In this document: piece after piece, positions 12,643-26,291 of the stretch
Layout: the number at the start of each line of letters is the position of its first letter
How positions within the stretch are numbered: the first letter of the stretch is position 1
Assembly: GCA_034509425.1 (NCBI GenBank)
Contig: JAVTVJ010000452.1
Coordinates: 1,364,001-1,428,000, forward strand
Source of the DNA: Eopsaltria australis
Taxonomy: Eukaryota; Chordata; Aves; Passeriformes; Petroicidae
DNA length: 64,000 nt
Direction of reading: 5' to 3'
Position numbers and translations under genes: made by a program
The notes under the pieces: generated by a model
What the model saw: the letters and a program-made list of their open reading frames with translations, nothing else
The model's database searches: none
What the model was told of the DNA's origin: nothing

Positions 12643-14695
12643 AGGAAACAAAGGCAACACCAATCTGTGCCCAAAAGTTACCATTAATGGGCGTTAGTAT
12701 GAGCCAATACCTAAACTAGGGTACCCCACACACAGTTAGACCTGTTCTTGAAGGTGGAAAATCAGCAGTGCCCCTCAGTAGCTGTGTAGGAGTGAGCAAG
12801 TCCCACAGGACTAGGGCAATGGCTCTCACACTGTGGTCAGATACTGGATGCCATGGGAAATGACACCCACTTGATGGCAAAACAGCAGCAGCCTGCCACA
12901 GCCATGCCTGGAGAGCATTACCATCAACTGCTCATCCATGCAGCAGCACAGCAGAGGAGTGAGAGAGGTTAAGAGGTAACAATATGTGCTGGTTCAAAAA
13001 GCTTGGAGGCTGATGGGATAGGAAGATGAAAGACGAAAGAGTCCATATCTTCTTCAGCATAGCAGCAAATGTGCAGGGTTACAAAAACTACCAGCACAAC
13101 ACACCTTATATTCATACTTCAGTTTTTGCTGAAACCCAACCTTTTTTGCACCTCTGAGGAGCTATTTTATCTAGAAGAGTTTCAAAGGCCATAAATGTCT
13201 TTAAGTTCCATAATATTGGAAAAGTGAATAATAAAGGAGTCCTCACTCAGCATTCACCCCTATGTATCCATTCCTATGAAAGAAAAGGTTAAATGTAGTA
13301 TTCAAAGATGCCCTGTTACCAAAACTGCAGAAAGGCACCACTGCTTTGCTAGTTTGACTAAAGCCTATATGCAGCCTGAATTGGCAAATGGCTTAAGTAG
13401 TCCTATTTAAGATACTCACAGGTAGGAAGGCTGGGGGCAATTGGAACATATGAGAATATCTCTTATAGACTACTGAATCAGCTTCTAAACACATCCCAAA
13501 ACCACTCAGTGCCTGCCAGAGCATTTTGGAACTAATAATTGCTGGAGGTCCTAGGAGATCTTTCCTTGTGGGAAACTGAGCTACTGAGGTCTGGCCTCCA
13601 GTCAGCTCTGCCCTGTGACCAGCTTCCTGGGGCCAAGGGCATCAGCACTGAATGCTGAACCTGGTCCACCAGAACAAGGACCCTTGCTCGGGCTGAAAAA
13701 AGATCTGTTCAGCCAGATCTATCACACTCCTCCCATCATTCCACTGCTACCCATTTTTCTCCACCATCTTCTCATTTGTGGCTTGTCTGTGCCTAAAGGC
13801 AGAACAATCATCTGCCCTGAGCCGAAAAGAAAGATGTGAAAGCTATAAACTTCCTAAACATCCCTCCTGCCAACACCTGTCATTCGTTTCTACATTTCCT
13901 ATTTGCTCTGTTTTCATTTAAGGTATTATATGACTCAGATGAGGCCCCAACAACTTCAAAAGAATTCCTGTGTCTGACTGCCTCAGCTTTATTAAAAGTA
14001 ACTGAGCCATTGATCATCATCAGAAGATGTACTCTCGGGAGAAACGATATCATTTGTAAACAAATGATCCTGCGAACACAAACACTCCACCAGCTGCAAA
14101 TAATAGGGAAACAAATACGTGGTCAGGGAGGTGAGAAGCCCTCCCAGCACACCAACAGACCATCTTAGGGGTAACAAAGAGAGTCACACCTTTACAAGCA
14201 GCCCAGAGGACAAGAACATGCTCTTCCAAAGGCAGGGTGAGGGGGAGAAGCAATTTTCTTTTGCTGTTTTCAAGTATCTAAAAGCAATTTCATGCTGCTG
14301 GCTTAGGATGCAAGCAAGCAAGACTGCTCATCCCTAATACAACCAATTCCCTACATTCAGAGGGTGTTTTTTTAGCTGACAGTTTCCATACACACCCTCA
14401 CCTGATGCATTTCATGGATGACCAGAGTGAAGTCTGGAGAAGGGAATGCATGACTGCATGGCAATACCTGTGAAAAATCAAACTGTTTTCCTTCCCTTAC
14501 CTCCAGCTAGCTACAAACAGGATCAGCCTGTCTCGGACATGAAACTCACATCTACAGAAACAAACTAATGAAGATCAGCACCATGGATTACAGCACATAA
14601 AGAGTGAAAGATGCTACATAAAAGTCCACTGAAGCATCTGCCAGTCACTGATTCTTCAAGGGTAGTGGACCACATACCCATAAAAATGGACTTTT

Positions 14696-14734
14696 TAAAA
14701 TAAATGCCTTCATATAAAATAAATGCCTTTCATA
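14696..14734. repeat. Two-copy tandem duplication, about 20-base unit
   Basis: The unit TAAAATAAATGCCTTCATAT occurs twice back to back; the second copy has one extra T. This looks like a recent slippage duplication. Confidence 0.8.
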
Positions 14735-17354
14735 TGAAAGGTCAATGTTTCATATTGGAAAACGTAATGGACAACTCCTGACAAACATTTAACTTGAATA
14801 CAGTGGATGTTCAAAAGCTGCTGCTGCTGGAACGAAGCAGCTATTGTGCAATTCTCTTTTTTGGAAGGAAAAGGATGCCAAAATCTGCACAAGATGCTCT
14901 GCATTCCCCAACAAAGTGTATGTTTAGCATATTCAGTTTAATAGCACACCATTCATATGGAAGCCATCAAGAATCTGCAGAGGTTTGTCAAACACAAAGT
15001 AGGCATCTAACCAAGAATAGGCACAGCAGAGAAGACACAGAAAAGGTCCTTTTGGTCTGCAGCCAGAATCTTAAGTACCTAGAAATACTGACTTGGTAAG
15101 AGAGTGTCCCTGAATCAGCTGAGGCAAGTTCCCACCTTTCTAGAAAACTACCTGGTAAAATCTTTTTTGAAGAAATCATTGTGCATGGAGAGGGACAAAA
15201 AGAAACAACCTCATATTATCTTCACTGCTGGATAAATACGTTATGAAATCTAAAGCATGTCAGCTAGTCACCAAAAAGCCCAGCTGAGCTGATGCCTTGA
15301 AGTGAAATTCAGCTTGCTTAAGTTCATACAGAGTACACCTACCAGCAGCTCACTTGCTTTGGGGGCTAAGGGTGCTCATCAGTGTGTAAAGGTGCTGAAG
15401 GAAAGAAACAGCAGCACTGCCGTGTGGTTCTTCAAAAGAAATGCTGTAGCAGTCGGCAAATTCAGGCCTCGTCTAAACTCAAACAGCTTCTCTAGGCAGT
15501 CTAGAATTTCCTTTGAAGTATATATCTACGAGCACATATGGTCCTGGAGCACATCCACACACATTCACCAGAAGGGAATGAGAGTGGGTGGAATACATAA
15601 GACTATCCCTAGGAAAGGGAGAAGGAAGAGAGAGAATAAAAATTCTGGCATAAACAAACAACTGCTATTTCTAGCCCTCCTGGTACCCCCCTCCAGCCCA
15701 ATGCCACTCTGCAAGATGCCTTGTTCAACTTAAGAGACAAACAGAGAATTAAAAGCGCAAGACCATGCACTTTTACAGCCCAATTATGACCACTTACAAA
15801 CATACAGTAAATCTATTCACTGCTTAACACACCAGGTACATCCAGCAAATGCATTTGCTCAGTGTGTACCCAATGTAGCTTGATATTCTCCATGTATCTT
15901 GAGTGTGCACATTCAAGCAATAAAAAAATTAAATAAACCGAGTCTGGATTAGAGTCAGCCCACAATAGCAGGGGGAAAAGAGTAATTATTGACATGGCTT
16001 GGTTAAGCTTACAAAAGCTTAATGGAAAAAGATTTTTCCATAATTGCCATCTCTAACCTTTTATCCAAGCACAGTGGGTACATTACCTAAGTCAGCAGGA
16101 AGTTTAGCCACTCCACATGAAATTAATAACATTTATGGGCTGACCCATAGCCCATAGCTTTTAAAACAACAGCTATGAAGAAGTTTCTGTCCTTCCATCA
16201 AGGAACTGTGCATACCACACTTAGTCGCTTAAAACAAAATAAAACAACCCCCCACTCCTCCAGGCAGCTTTAGTCTCTGAAGATTGAGCCTCCCTCTTTT
16301 GCATACTCAAGAGGAAATTAACCTTACATACTAATTAGAGAAACAAAAACAAGCATCTCAAGAGCACTGCATTCCATCTGCTGACGTGCCAGTACCTTGT
16401 GGAGCTTCCACATAATCGGAGTACCCCTCTTCCCTCACCCAAATGCCCTGAGAAGTGCTCCATAACCTCAGTCAAGAGCTGCCCTTCTGGCCTTGGCACA
16501 CCTACTCCTGTGCTTGCAGGCACATTTCTCTGTCCCATCCATTCATCCACCCAAAAAACAGATCTTGCTGATGCTGAAAGGATGTGTTCCAAGTCTGGGT
16601 GCCTATGAAACGGCTGTGAATGGACCTCATGAGATCTTTCAGCCTGGCTTCGTATTTATGTATGCAGAGAACAAGATAAACTAGTTTAACTAATGCTAAC
16701 CCAGCTCTTTCCATTTTACAGTGGAAAGAACCAAAACAGATATAAGAATATATAAATATATAAAATATATTCCTGGAGAGATACTGTTCATCTGTTTTGA
16801 AGTGGCAAGCATGAAATATTCAAGTATCTGTGATAAAACTCTAGGTGATGACCAAACAGCAAAAATAGGTCAGCAATCTGACTTAACAAAATTGTGTTGA
16901 AAACCATTAACAGGAATGCAGCACACATGCTTTATAAGATGATACTTTTCAGTGTCATAGACTAAGAAGAGAACAAGAAAAGTCAAAGGGAGGATAAACA
17001 AGGCTGGCTGGGAATTGATTGCCACCTCTGAAATTTTAGTGGAACAGTTGGAGCAAGAAGCTGACTGCAGCTGAACTGAAAAATCACTATCTGTAGCTAG
17101 ATTACTCATCTACTGTTAAACCAAATTAAAGTGTTCTTCCCACAGGCAAGGCTGAAGATTTCAGAAAAGCCATAATTTATAACTCGGGAAAAGTTTAGAG
17201 GAAAGCTCTGCAAAACCAAAATGAATTTTGTACTTAATGGGCAGGAAAACAAAGGACAGATGGAACCTCATGTTTCTTGGTACAACAGTAAATACTACAC
17301 AGCACGCAGGATGCGCCTAAGCCAAGAAGCTGATGAGCTGCATTAAAGAAGTCA

Positions 17355-17390
17355 CCTTACTCAGCCTTCTCAGCCTTACTCAGCCTTCCT
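17355..17390. repeat. Short tandem of CTTACTCAGCCTT
   Basis: The phrase CTTACTCAGCC / CTTCTCAGCC / CTTACTCAGCC is repeated three times in about 36 bases. Simple tandem duplication. Confidence 0.8.
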
Positions 17391-18609
17391 TGCTCTGCAA
17401 ATCACCTTTCAAGATGTTACATGGTAGCAGAAGCAGAGTAGAAAATAGATTTTGAGCAAACCAGGCCTCTATTGCAACCAACATTAGGAAGCACTATCAA
17501 TACAGTTCAAATAGGTGATCCTCCTTAACCTATTTCATAATTAGGTAGCAAAGTCATTTACAGGAAGTGCAAAGAGCGAGCATGCAAGGCACAGAAAAGC
17601 ACCACAGTATTTCTGTCCAATTTGTTTTGCAGGAGTGATCATGCCTTGGATGGAAGCCTATTTCTAACAATTTATTTTTCATGTCTGGACAAGGCAATAT
17701 AACTTCTTCTCAATTTAATCTCTTTGCTAATAGACTTACCAGTTATAGCTGAAATACTCAAGCTTAACAATAAGGCTAAAATATCCAGAATACTTAAATC
17801 CAAGAAATGTGTTTGCTGGCTTCAGTTCAGGACAAGTAGAAGCAATCAGCTAAGGCACTGCGGGCTGGGGAACCACGGCAACACCTGCCAAGAGGTTACA
17901 TTGGACTCTGCACAACTGGCTACAGAAGAACAACCGCTCCGAGCAAAGCACAAAAACCATCTACAAAAAGTCTTTAATTTCCAGCGAAGCTCCTCCAAAG
18001 GACCAGGAAGCACCTGGGCACCCCGACAGCTCGCCTGGGCTCCTTGGGTCAGCACTACCCTAAAATTACAGGGACGCTGGGCCAAAACCCCCCCGAGAAT
18101 CATTTGTCTGTCACGTTTCCCCCGCAGTCGTTTAGTTCTGCTTTCAAGCTGCAGTTCAGTGAACAGGCTGCAATTTACCTCTTCACCCTCACCCTCAAAT
18201 TTGTTTGGATAAACAGGCTCTCCTTTGTTCCAGACTGCTACTACATTTACACATTGTATTGTAAATCAGCCGGTACAAAGCAAGGCAGGCCCTTGAATGA
18301 AGACACTAGCAGTTCTGTTCACAGCAAAATTAAACAAGTAAGAGGCACAGAACCCCATTTATAACCCCAGTCTGGAAACAATTGGGTTTTAAAAGGTGAG
18401 AGGTTTTAAAAAGTTTACTAAACAAACCTATCCAGTTACAGAGTATATAGTCAGCTCACAAACAAGTTCAAGGCTGTAAAAAGTGCCAAAACAGTGTTAT
18501 TTCTTAAGAGAACTCTAACCAGTTTAAAAGCTTGCTTTCTTGCTGTTTCAAGGACCCAAGAATTATTGGCAAGTGACTTAGCTTTTACTGAGTACACAAC
18601 TAGGGAGAA

Positions 18610-18770
18610 ATTAGTCACAGAGACAGGGATGAACTATTCACCGTGTCTATTAAAGACAAGAGACCTAAATAGCATCCAGGAGTTGCAGGATAAACATCAG
18701 GAAAAACTTCACAGTAATAACAGTTGAGCAGAGGAATGACAGCTACCAAGTCTTTTCCTTTAGAGGAGGA
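18610..18770 (+). mobile_element. Ancient CR1/L3-like 3' fragment
   Basis: On the + strand this resembles the 3' coding end of old CR1 elements. A CCGTGTCTATTAAAGACAAG block is followed by AGTTGCAGGATAAACATCAG and GAAAAACTTCACAGTAATAA, in the order expected for the segment that encodes the 'R-N-LR-GxxRLDIRKNFF' region. The frame is not intact and divergence is high. Ends are approximate and the identification rests on order of short blocks only. Confidence 0.45.
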
Positions 18771-21306
18771 GGCTCAATGAATGGCTTAACCACAGCTGAT
18801 TCTCTGCCTTACAACAGAGCATGGACTCTCCCTGCATATAGCTTCTTCAGATCCCTCCTCAAATCTGCTTTCCATTATTTTAAATGTTCTTTTAATTAAA
18901 CTGAGTTTGCTGAGACCTCTCCCATCGGTTGATATTACAGAAGAGTCTGCAAGAAAACAGATCAAAACTAACCATTATTTGATAGCTGCCCAGGTTTCCT
19001 AGGAAGCTATCAGCTCAGTCCCAAAACTGAGTAGGTATTCAGAATAATAAAAAACAAATTAAAAAAACCAACTGGCTGATCCAAGGGCCAAGAATAAATT
19101 TCATTTGATGTTGTCTGTAGTCCAGAATTGAGGCCCTCTGATGGGATCTTAAGGAGAAACTTCAGCTGGACCTAAGTAGGATGTCATTCACTGCTGCAGA
19201 CAGCCCTGCATCCTTAATAAACACCAAGCTTAAAGAAATCAATCTAAAGTCTGGAACAAGCTTGAGTGCCAACAATATTTTTATTCCTTCGATTGCTTTA
19301 GGGGAGAGAGGAGGAGAAACATGAGAGGTTTGGGTTTAAATACTTTTTTGTCCTGATTACAAGAAGCATGTTACAATAAGAAGTGTTCTACAACTCCTTT
19401 TGGTACACCTACCATTAATAGTACAACAAACCCCCACCTTCCAGCAGTTTTAGATCAAAACCAAAGGAAATTCAGGAGAGGGCATACCTCCATCTGACAT
19501 TTTAGAAGCCAGAGCACCACTGTCCATGTTGCAATTCTGACAGGATCCCATGGCCAAAAAGCACTTGCCAAGCAAGATGAAGGGAAGCTCAGCCTCTTTG
19601 TCACCAGCCCAGCATCACTGCCCAAGCCCAAGAGCCATGACTGAGGTTACTGCACAAGCTGCTGCCCTTGGCCACAAAAGAGACAAACATTTGATATAGT
19701 TGTGAGCACAGCAACTTCCTCATGAGACTCTTGTGCTGCTGCCTCCCGTTAGAGTGAGGCCTGCCCTGTCCTCTGTCAGGGAAGGAGGCAGTGTGGCATC
19801 ACTGGGAGCACTGGGCACACCACAGCCAAACCCTTCTTCCAAGTGGTGCAAGGCTGCCAGAGGAGCACACCGGATTGACACAATGCCTCCCACATGCTGA
19901 ACTCAACCCCAGGCCCCAAAAGCTCGTATCACCCTCTGCCCTCTCCCATGCTTCCAGCCCTGCTAAATGATCCACCTGTTACCCAGCTTCTCTTCATGAC
20001 GAGCAGAATAATTGTCACTGGAGTGCTGCAGCTGCCACCAAGCATCATTTGAAGCATGACCTGAGCTTTGCCCACTCTGCTCCCTCTCCTAAGCTGCCCT
20101 TCACTCTAGGATCAGTGTTTCTCAAATGTTTCACTATTCAGTTTCACCCCTTTCACCTGAAAATGACACCAATCATGGAGGGAGCACCTCATGGGATCAG
20201 CAACACGCTCACCTGCAGCTGGATCCTTTTCCGTCCCAAATCAACAGAGGTGTATGGAAATGGTGTTCCAAGGAGTGAAAAGAAGCCAACAATCCACAAG
20301 CATGCAAAGTGTGGAAACCCTGTAATTTGTGCCCTAAAGAGAGATTATAGCCCATCTGTCCCAGCTGGAGTACAAAAGAATTCAGAGTGATTTGTGCTCC
20401 ACCTCCTCACCTCCCCTGGCCCCCTGTTTGGCCAAATAACTAAAGCAAATATATATAGCCATGTCCCTAACTAGTTGAAGCAATCTGCTCCTTTCTCACC
20501 GCTGCAGCCCTTATGAGGGCATAGATACTGCACTTGGGAAATCACAAGTTACCCAAAATCATCTCCTGGAAGCTGGCATGGCACAGGCTTTTCCTATGGT
20601 TTGGTCTGAACCTGCACTGATGGGCTCCAAGTGCTCCATCAACAAGATTTACTTTCCTGCTTGGAGATAATGCTGTTGAAACATCTGTAAAAACAAATGC
20701 ATTCACTTTAAGTTAAGCCCTTACACTAAGTATTGAAGTGACACTGCCTGATTAAAGGGACTGTAATATATTTCTTTAATACCCCATTTTAAACTCAGAT
20801 TATTACCCATGAAAGAGCTTTTAATATCTCGTCTTTGACTGAGGTTTGTGACACCTGTCTGTCCTCCATTTCTGCCTCATTTTTGCTCCAGGTACACTTA
20901 TCGAGGCCCACCTGACATTTTACTAAGCTCTGCTCCAAAGAAAGCAGTGGTGGAGGTTGGGGGAACCCACATGCCACTGCATGTCACCCACACAACCAGG
21001 GCTGGAACAACACACGGCCACAGTCTCCCCAGACACAAGGTGAAGGAACACCGTGAGGCAGATGTTGGGAACATGCTGCCATCCTGATGGCAGCACCACC
21101 CCAGCCTTCCAGTGCTGAAGCAGCCCTCAAACACACACCAGCTGCTCTTCTGGCAGGCACCCAGGCACAGCTGCTCACTGCCAGCACAGGATGGAAATAC
21201 GTATTTAAATTTTGTAACAATAAACAACTCACCCTGTCACTTCTCATTTTAATAATTTCTTACTCTGACAAGCAGGGCAAAGCCTGACCAAAATCCTACT
21301 AATAGG
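18771..21306. other. Non-coding DNA, no gene recognised
   Basis: The part from about 19.5 to 20.5 kb is GC-richer than its neighbours and contains many CAGC/CCCAGC words. No open frame, splice pair or known repeat could be supported in it. Confidence 0.5.
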
Positions 21307-21600
21307 AATCACAGAATCACGGAATTGTTAGGGTTGAAAGGGACCTCTGGAGATCATCTAGTCCAATCTCTGCCAAGACAAGGCCACCAGAAGCAGGTTA
21401 CACATGAATATGTCCAGGTGGGTCTTGAAGGTCTCCTGAGAGGGAGACTCCACAGCTTTCCTGGGCAGCCTGTTCCAGTGCTCTGCCACCCTCAATGTAA
21501 AGTTATGTACATTCTTCTTTCTCATATTGACATAGAACGTCTTGTGTTTTAGGAAGACCATACTGAGTCCTGAACAAAGAAAAAAGTGCTCAAAAGCTTT
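21307..21600 (-). mobile_element. CR1 LINE 3' end
   Basis: The + strand begins AATCACAGAATCACGGAATT, the reverse complement of a CR1 terminus, followed by GGGACCTCTGGAGATCATCT. The minus strand encodes VAEHWNRLPRKAVESPSQET, the conserved C-terminal end of CR1 ORF2, in a frame reaching from about 21600 down to 21358. It is a short 5'-truncated copy, relatively little decayed. Confidence 0.93.
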
Positions 21601-21889
21601 CAATGTTCTCTGTGGTGCACACAGACAATGAGAAGCTATAAGAGGCTTTTTTGTCTTATCTGTCTTTGACTACAGGGCAAGTAAAAACAAAAGCAAAATC
21701 ATTTAGCAGAACACCCTCAAAATCAAAACAAACAAACATCCACCAACAATACCCCTCCAAAGACACCAAAAAAATAAATTGGTTCCTTTTTTTTTTCCCA
21801 AAAGCAGGCAAGAAGAATTTGTGGCTGCCCCTAGAAGTGCTGCAAGTGGGAACTGCCAGAAGACTGGACAATAGAGACACAGCATCCTC

Positions 21890-22072
21890 GATGTCACTGT
21901 CTCAGCCCTGTGCCCAACAAGTTCCTTCAACTACTCTGGGTCTTGGCTTCCCCATCTGCAGACTGGGGATAATAGCAGGTCTTTACATCACAGGGGTGTT
22001 ACAAAGATCAATTAGTTAATGTCTGAAAAGCGCTTTGAAGATATAGCAGGTGGTGAGTATTATTATGCAAAT
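21890..22072 (+). mobile_element. MIR-like CORE-SINE (amniote type)
   Basis: The order of blocks matches amniote MIR elements. CTTCCCCATCTGCAGACTGG is the 'TTTCCCCATCTGTAAAATGG' region. It is followed by ACATCACAGGGGTGTTACAA, then ATTAGTTAATGTCTGAAAAGCGCTTTGA, here described in two parts at about 22010-22038, and finally a GAGTATTATTAT tail. The tRNA-like head to the left is not convincingly preserved. This is an old insertion, older than birds. Confidence 0.75.
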
Positions 22073-25000
22073 AACATGATTTAAGAAAATCACAAGTGCT
22101 GGATTAATACTAATCCCTTTGATATTTAAAAGACACCATTTTTTTCATATTTTAAAGCAGTGAACGTTTATGCTATAGCTTTTCACGGCTGCTGCAACAA
22201 TTTTTAACCTTTTCTTTTCATACAGCTTCATATATAAAACACCTCTGCAGACATTTTCACAAAATTCAATCTTGACTCAAAGCTAGAAGTAGTGGAAGAA
22301 ATTATGCACATTGATGAACTGAATAACTAGATTCTATGCAGGAATATTTCTCAGAGGATAGAATGTCACAGGCCTAACTTACTGTAACAAACACTGCAGA
22401 GTCTTTCAGTTTTAGGGCTTTTTTTGGAAGCACACTAATTTCACGCATAGAGGCATTTGTAAAACAATATAGCTGCTATTTAATTATGCCATTTTATGTG
22501 GTGGAAAAAAGTGGAGGAAAAAAGGAAGCTATGGTTCATTCACTTCTTCCAAGGCTGCGTATCCGAATTGCAAAAAAAAAAATAATTTAATGTCTAATGA
22601 CCTCATTTGGTGGTTTCACAGGAGATCAGGCATTGCAACGTTTCCTCAAACTTCCAGCAAGTGGTTGCACAACTACTTCTACTTTAGGTGGGATGCAGGG
22701 AGTGGAGTGGACAGCCACAAGCCAGCCCACAAACACAGCCTTCCTGAAAGCTTGTCACTCACCATGAGAGGGAAACACAAGTCAAAAAGAGCCAAGGTGG
22801 GATCAGAGCAAAGAGCCTGAGGTGAGCAGCAACATCGGAAACTAAGGTGAGAGCACAGCCAAGACTAGGTGTCCCTCTGGTTTTCAGTGCTGCCCTTGCC
22901 AGACCTCACTGTGAAAGCAAGACATCCTGCCTTGAAACCTCCCCATGCTTCCAGGACTTACACTGCCACATTCCCTTTCTGTGAGGAAGTCTGTTTCTTG
23001 TCTCCTGCACTGTAAAATTTAGTGCAAACCAGCTGGTGCATTTTGTCTAGGAATCTGGAAAATATTGCTGTGATTAAAACCAGCTTAATATTAACCCCCT
23101 CTGGAATGCAGGCCTGAAATTGATATTAATGAAACAAGATCAGATATTAATATTCTGTACAGCCGGTTCCTCAAGCTGTGCTGTAGTGTCAAATCAAATC
23201 TTTCCCCAAACCAGCATACAAAGTACAAATATAGGACGGCAGGTAGCATGCATGTGGGAGGAGGCAGAAGGAGCATTTTAAAACTTTAGAAGCTATTATG
23301 TTTACAGCTATAGGCAGCCATGCTTCCCTTCCTGCCCCATCTCCCACAGCAGCCATATTAATAGCTATTCAATACAGTAATAGGATTCAAGCTGTACACT
23401 TAGTTGTTGGGGCTTTTTTAATCTCCAGGTCAATATTAAAAGCATTTGGATGCTCTTTAGGCGGGAGGAATGATTTTGAACTCCAGAAACAGTGAAGCAT
23501 TTGCAGCATGCCTTAGGAATGCTAGCAAAGGATTTCCTTCACATGTCTTTGCTCATGACTGATGTGGTAATACTTTATTTTAACTGGACCCAGTAGTACA
23601 GATTCACAATTCAATTTTGTTGTGGAAATATGCACCCTGTATAACATCTGTGTGATCTCATTAGTTGAATTTATGCAATTTACTTACAAAATAGATCCAA
23701 AACACCACCTGAGGGTCTGCAGAAGAAGACCCTGGAGGGTCTCCAAACAAAGTCATTTGGACACATGATTATTACTCCTGGATATGCAGGCCTAGGGAAT
23801 AAATCTGCAGTACTGATTCTGGGCAAACAAGTAACAGACCCATCTTTCACTTTGCTCTCCTGTAAAATGGCAGCCACCTCATTTCCTGAAAAAGATCTAA
23901 TGATAGGCCTCTCCATTGAAGAACAACTCCCAAGTGGGAAGATGAGTCAGCATGATGCTTCCTCCATCTCCACAGAGTAGAAAGTCAATTTCTCTCTCAA
24001 GAGTGCCCTGCAGGTAGCTTGAGGTTAGGTGTACTCCATCTCCACACCTTCAGTTAATTCACCTTTCCTGAATGTTTTGAGTTTCCCAACAGCTCACTTG
24101 AAGAAAGCAATCTGATTTTCTTGTAATCTGCTATTAATTTTGAAGTACACAGGTTAATTTTATTTAAGTAAGCTATAGATTTTTATAGCAAAACTTAGAA
24201 ACAAGAAAAATATTCCAGCATTCTCAAACTTGCACATGTGTAGTCTCACACCACAAAGATAAAAACTAACTTAGATGACACCAAGTTTTTTTATCTCCTC
24301 TTCAAACAGCCAAATAATATGAAGCTACTGCAAGGACTGTTCCCATTAGTCAAACTTCCCATCACTCAGCAATCTGTTGCCAGTTTTCTCCAGATGAAAA
24401 CTATACTATCCCCACTATACTTAACATGCACAGTCTGAAGAAAAAGCAAGGTTATTGTAGCTGTGACAGAGAAATAGATAATGCCTTCTGTCTGCCCACG
24501 GAGCAAGAGGAAAGCCATTCAAACAGCCATGCAATGACAAAAAATAAAAAATCTGGACTCCTTTGTGGTTTGTTGATCTTTGCACCAAGTAGAGTCAGGA
24601 AGGTACAGTCACTCCCACTGGCTACTGTTGCCTTTTCTTCCCCAGGAGCTAGGCAGAGAATGGGAATGGGTATGTACTGAACAGAAGATTACTCTGATGA
24701 TTTGTAGTTCGTACACAAAGCTTCTGGGCTGACAATCTCCTGGCTTTGGTACAATTTGCATCACATTTGTAATTGTATTACCTGGACAGCTTTAACCTCA
24801 TTAAGGATTCACAGGTAAAAAGCAGATGCTGAATTAAATCTTATAAAGCAATGTCTGCTTTAAAGGGGCTACACTAAGCAGAATCTAATTCAACACCTTC
24901 TCTCTCTTTGGTTTGTAAAGAGGATATTCATAATTTCACTCAGGAAAAGAAATATATATGTCAACTGAGGTAAGATTTATTTGCACTAAAGAGGAAAAAA

Positions 25001-26051
25001 ATTGTGTGGCTTGGGATGTTTGAATCCATGCTGCATTGAAGTGCAGCTATTTAAAAAGAAATTATTTTAGGAACACATCATCCCTACCTTGTGGCTAATA
25101 TATATATAAATTGCTTTTAAAAATTTATTCAAATTGTAATATTTCCTCTCCCTCCAGTAAATATAAGAGCTTAGATTTAAATCTACATTTAAAAAAATCT
25201 TCTTATATATTCTAGGAAATATAAGTACAGCCAAACTAGGCCCTTGCCGCTGAGTTCACTGCTCTGCTTTTGGCACAAGTACAAATAAAATACTCCAGAA
25301 GACAGATATGTGACATTCTTTCATGTGTTTTGAATTAACGCTTATGGAACTCAAGGAATTTCTATGAAAAAAACCCCCATCTTCACCAAATTTCATAACC
25401 TTCAGTTGGGAAATAGGAAGGGAAAATTTCCATAAGACAGAGCATATTTTCCTTTAAAAACCATCAATAGTAACTATAAAATATATTATACATTCTGTAT
25501 ATAACACATTCAATTTTATATAATTTTTTAACAGAGATCCTGTTTCTGAAAAGGAGCAGAGCACACTCCATGCATAGAGCTGCTTTTATTAAGTGGATAG
25601 AAATGTGTGAAGGAGCACCACTATGGATTATTATGATACTGCCCTTTGAGTCATGCCAAGGGAGTAAAATTGATAATGAAGGATCTTCTTTGGGGACCAG
25701 GAGGGCTCCAGCTTCCTACTTGTGCTGCCACATGCATGAGCATAAAATTGAAGTTGTGTTTGTGCTCATGGCCTCAGATTATAACTGGACTGTTGATTTG
25801 AATTCCTGCAGGCCTTGTACTCTCGGGACCTGCCCTATCTCATTTGGAGGAGAGCACATAATGTTTTTCCCCCTTTACAGCCTCACCATCACTTTATAGC
25901 TAAGCCTCACAGCTAATGACCTTAAGTCTACTTTTCACATTTAACAATTTTTCCTATGGCTCAATTAGTAAAGACTGTTCAATACCTAGGATAGAACTAA
26001 ATATATTAAGCATTAACCATTTATTTGTCAGCTTTTTTGAAGTCACATTTT
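22073..26051. other. Non-coding DNA, no gene recognised
   Basis: AT-rich, with low CpG. The stretches at about 23.08-23.50 kb and 24.74-24.92 kb are rich in TAAT/ATTA words and lack recognisable repeats, so they are reasonable places to look for conserved non-coding elements, but nothing in the sequence proves it. An ATG-started 109-codon open frame at 25570-25899 (+) shows no domain and is not supported as a gene. Confidence 0.5.
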
Positions 26052-26291
26052 TTACAGTTGTCTAGACTTGTCTCCTTTTAATAAATACACCAAAACGGCA
26101 TCTGGATATCCTGTTATGGTACCCTGTAACTGCTGCATAGCCACCATTACAGCATCCAGACTCACAGTTTCCAAATCAAACCTATAAACATCATGGTGGC
26201 ACTGGAAAATCTTTCTAAGCTCCCTCAAAAAGCCTACCAGAGGTAAGATTCTTCCTTGTATTAAGGTAAAGTCTGCTTCAAAGTTATTTTT
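26052..26291 (-). other. Unassigned 79-codon open frame, possible terminal exon
   Basis: The minus strand is open from just after a TAA at 26294-26292 down to a TAA at 26054-26052. It has no early Met; the first is about codon 49. Composition is protein-like, for example the segment YRFDLETVSLDAVMVAMQQL followed by GYPDAVLVYLLKGD. An AATAAA lies on the minus strand some 25-30 bases past the stop, near 26026. It is on the strand predicted for the leftward gene with a first exon at 38 kb, so a last exon is conceivable. Against this, the acceptor region (TTTGAAGCAG) lacks a good pyrimidine tract and I recognise no family. Confidence 0.2.

Larger units (their letters stand above)
12643..18609. 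other. Non-coding DNA, no gene recognised
   Basis: No CR1 or other family was recognised here. Two short tandem duplications are listed separately. A 16-base perfect palindrome, AGCAAATGCATTTGCT, is at 15844-15859. A (TATAAA)-like stretch lies at about 16745-16772. The longest open frame (17724-18212, +, 162 codons) has no recognisable domain or splice context and is judged chance. Confidence 0.55.

Noticed and set aside
17724..18212. 162-codon + strand frame
   Set aside because: No domain, no splice context, and mixed overlapping frames on the other strand; consistent with chance.
25570..25899. 109-codon ATG-started + frame
   Set aside because: No recognised domain, on the strand opposite to the inferred host transcription, and not unusual in length for a 64 kb window. 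It may overlap a conserved non-coding element, but I cannot show that.
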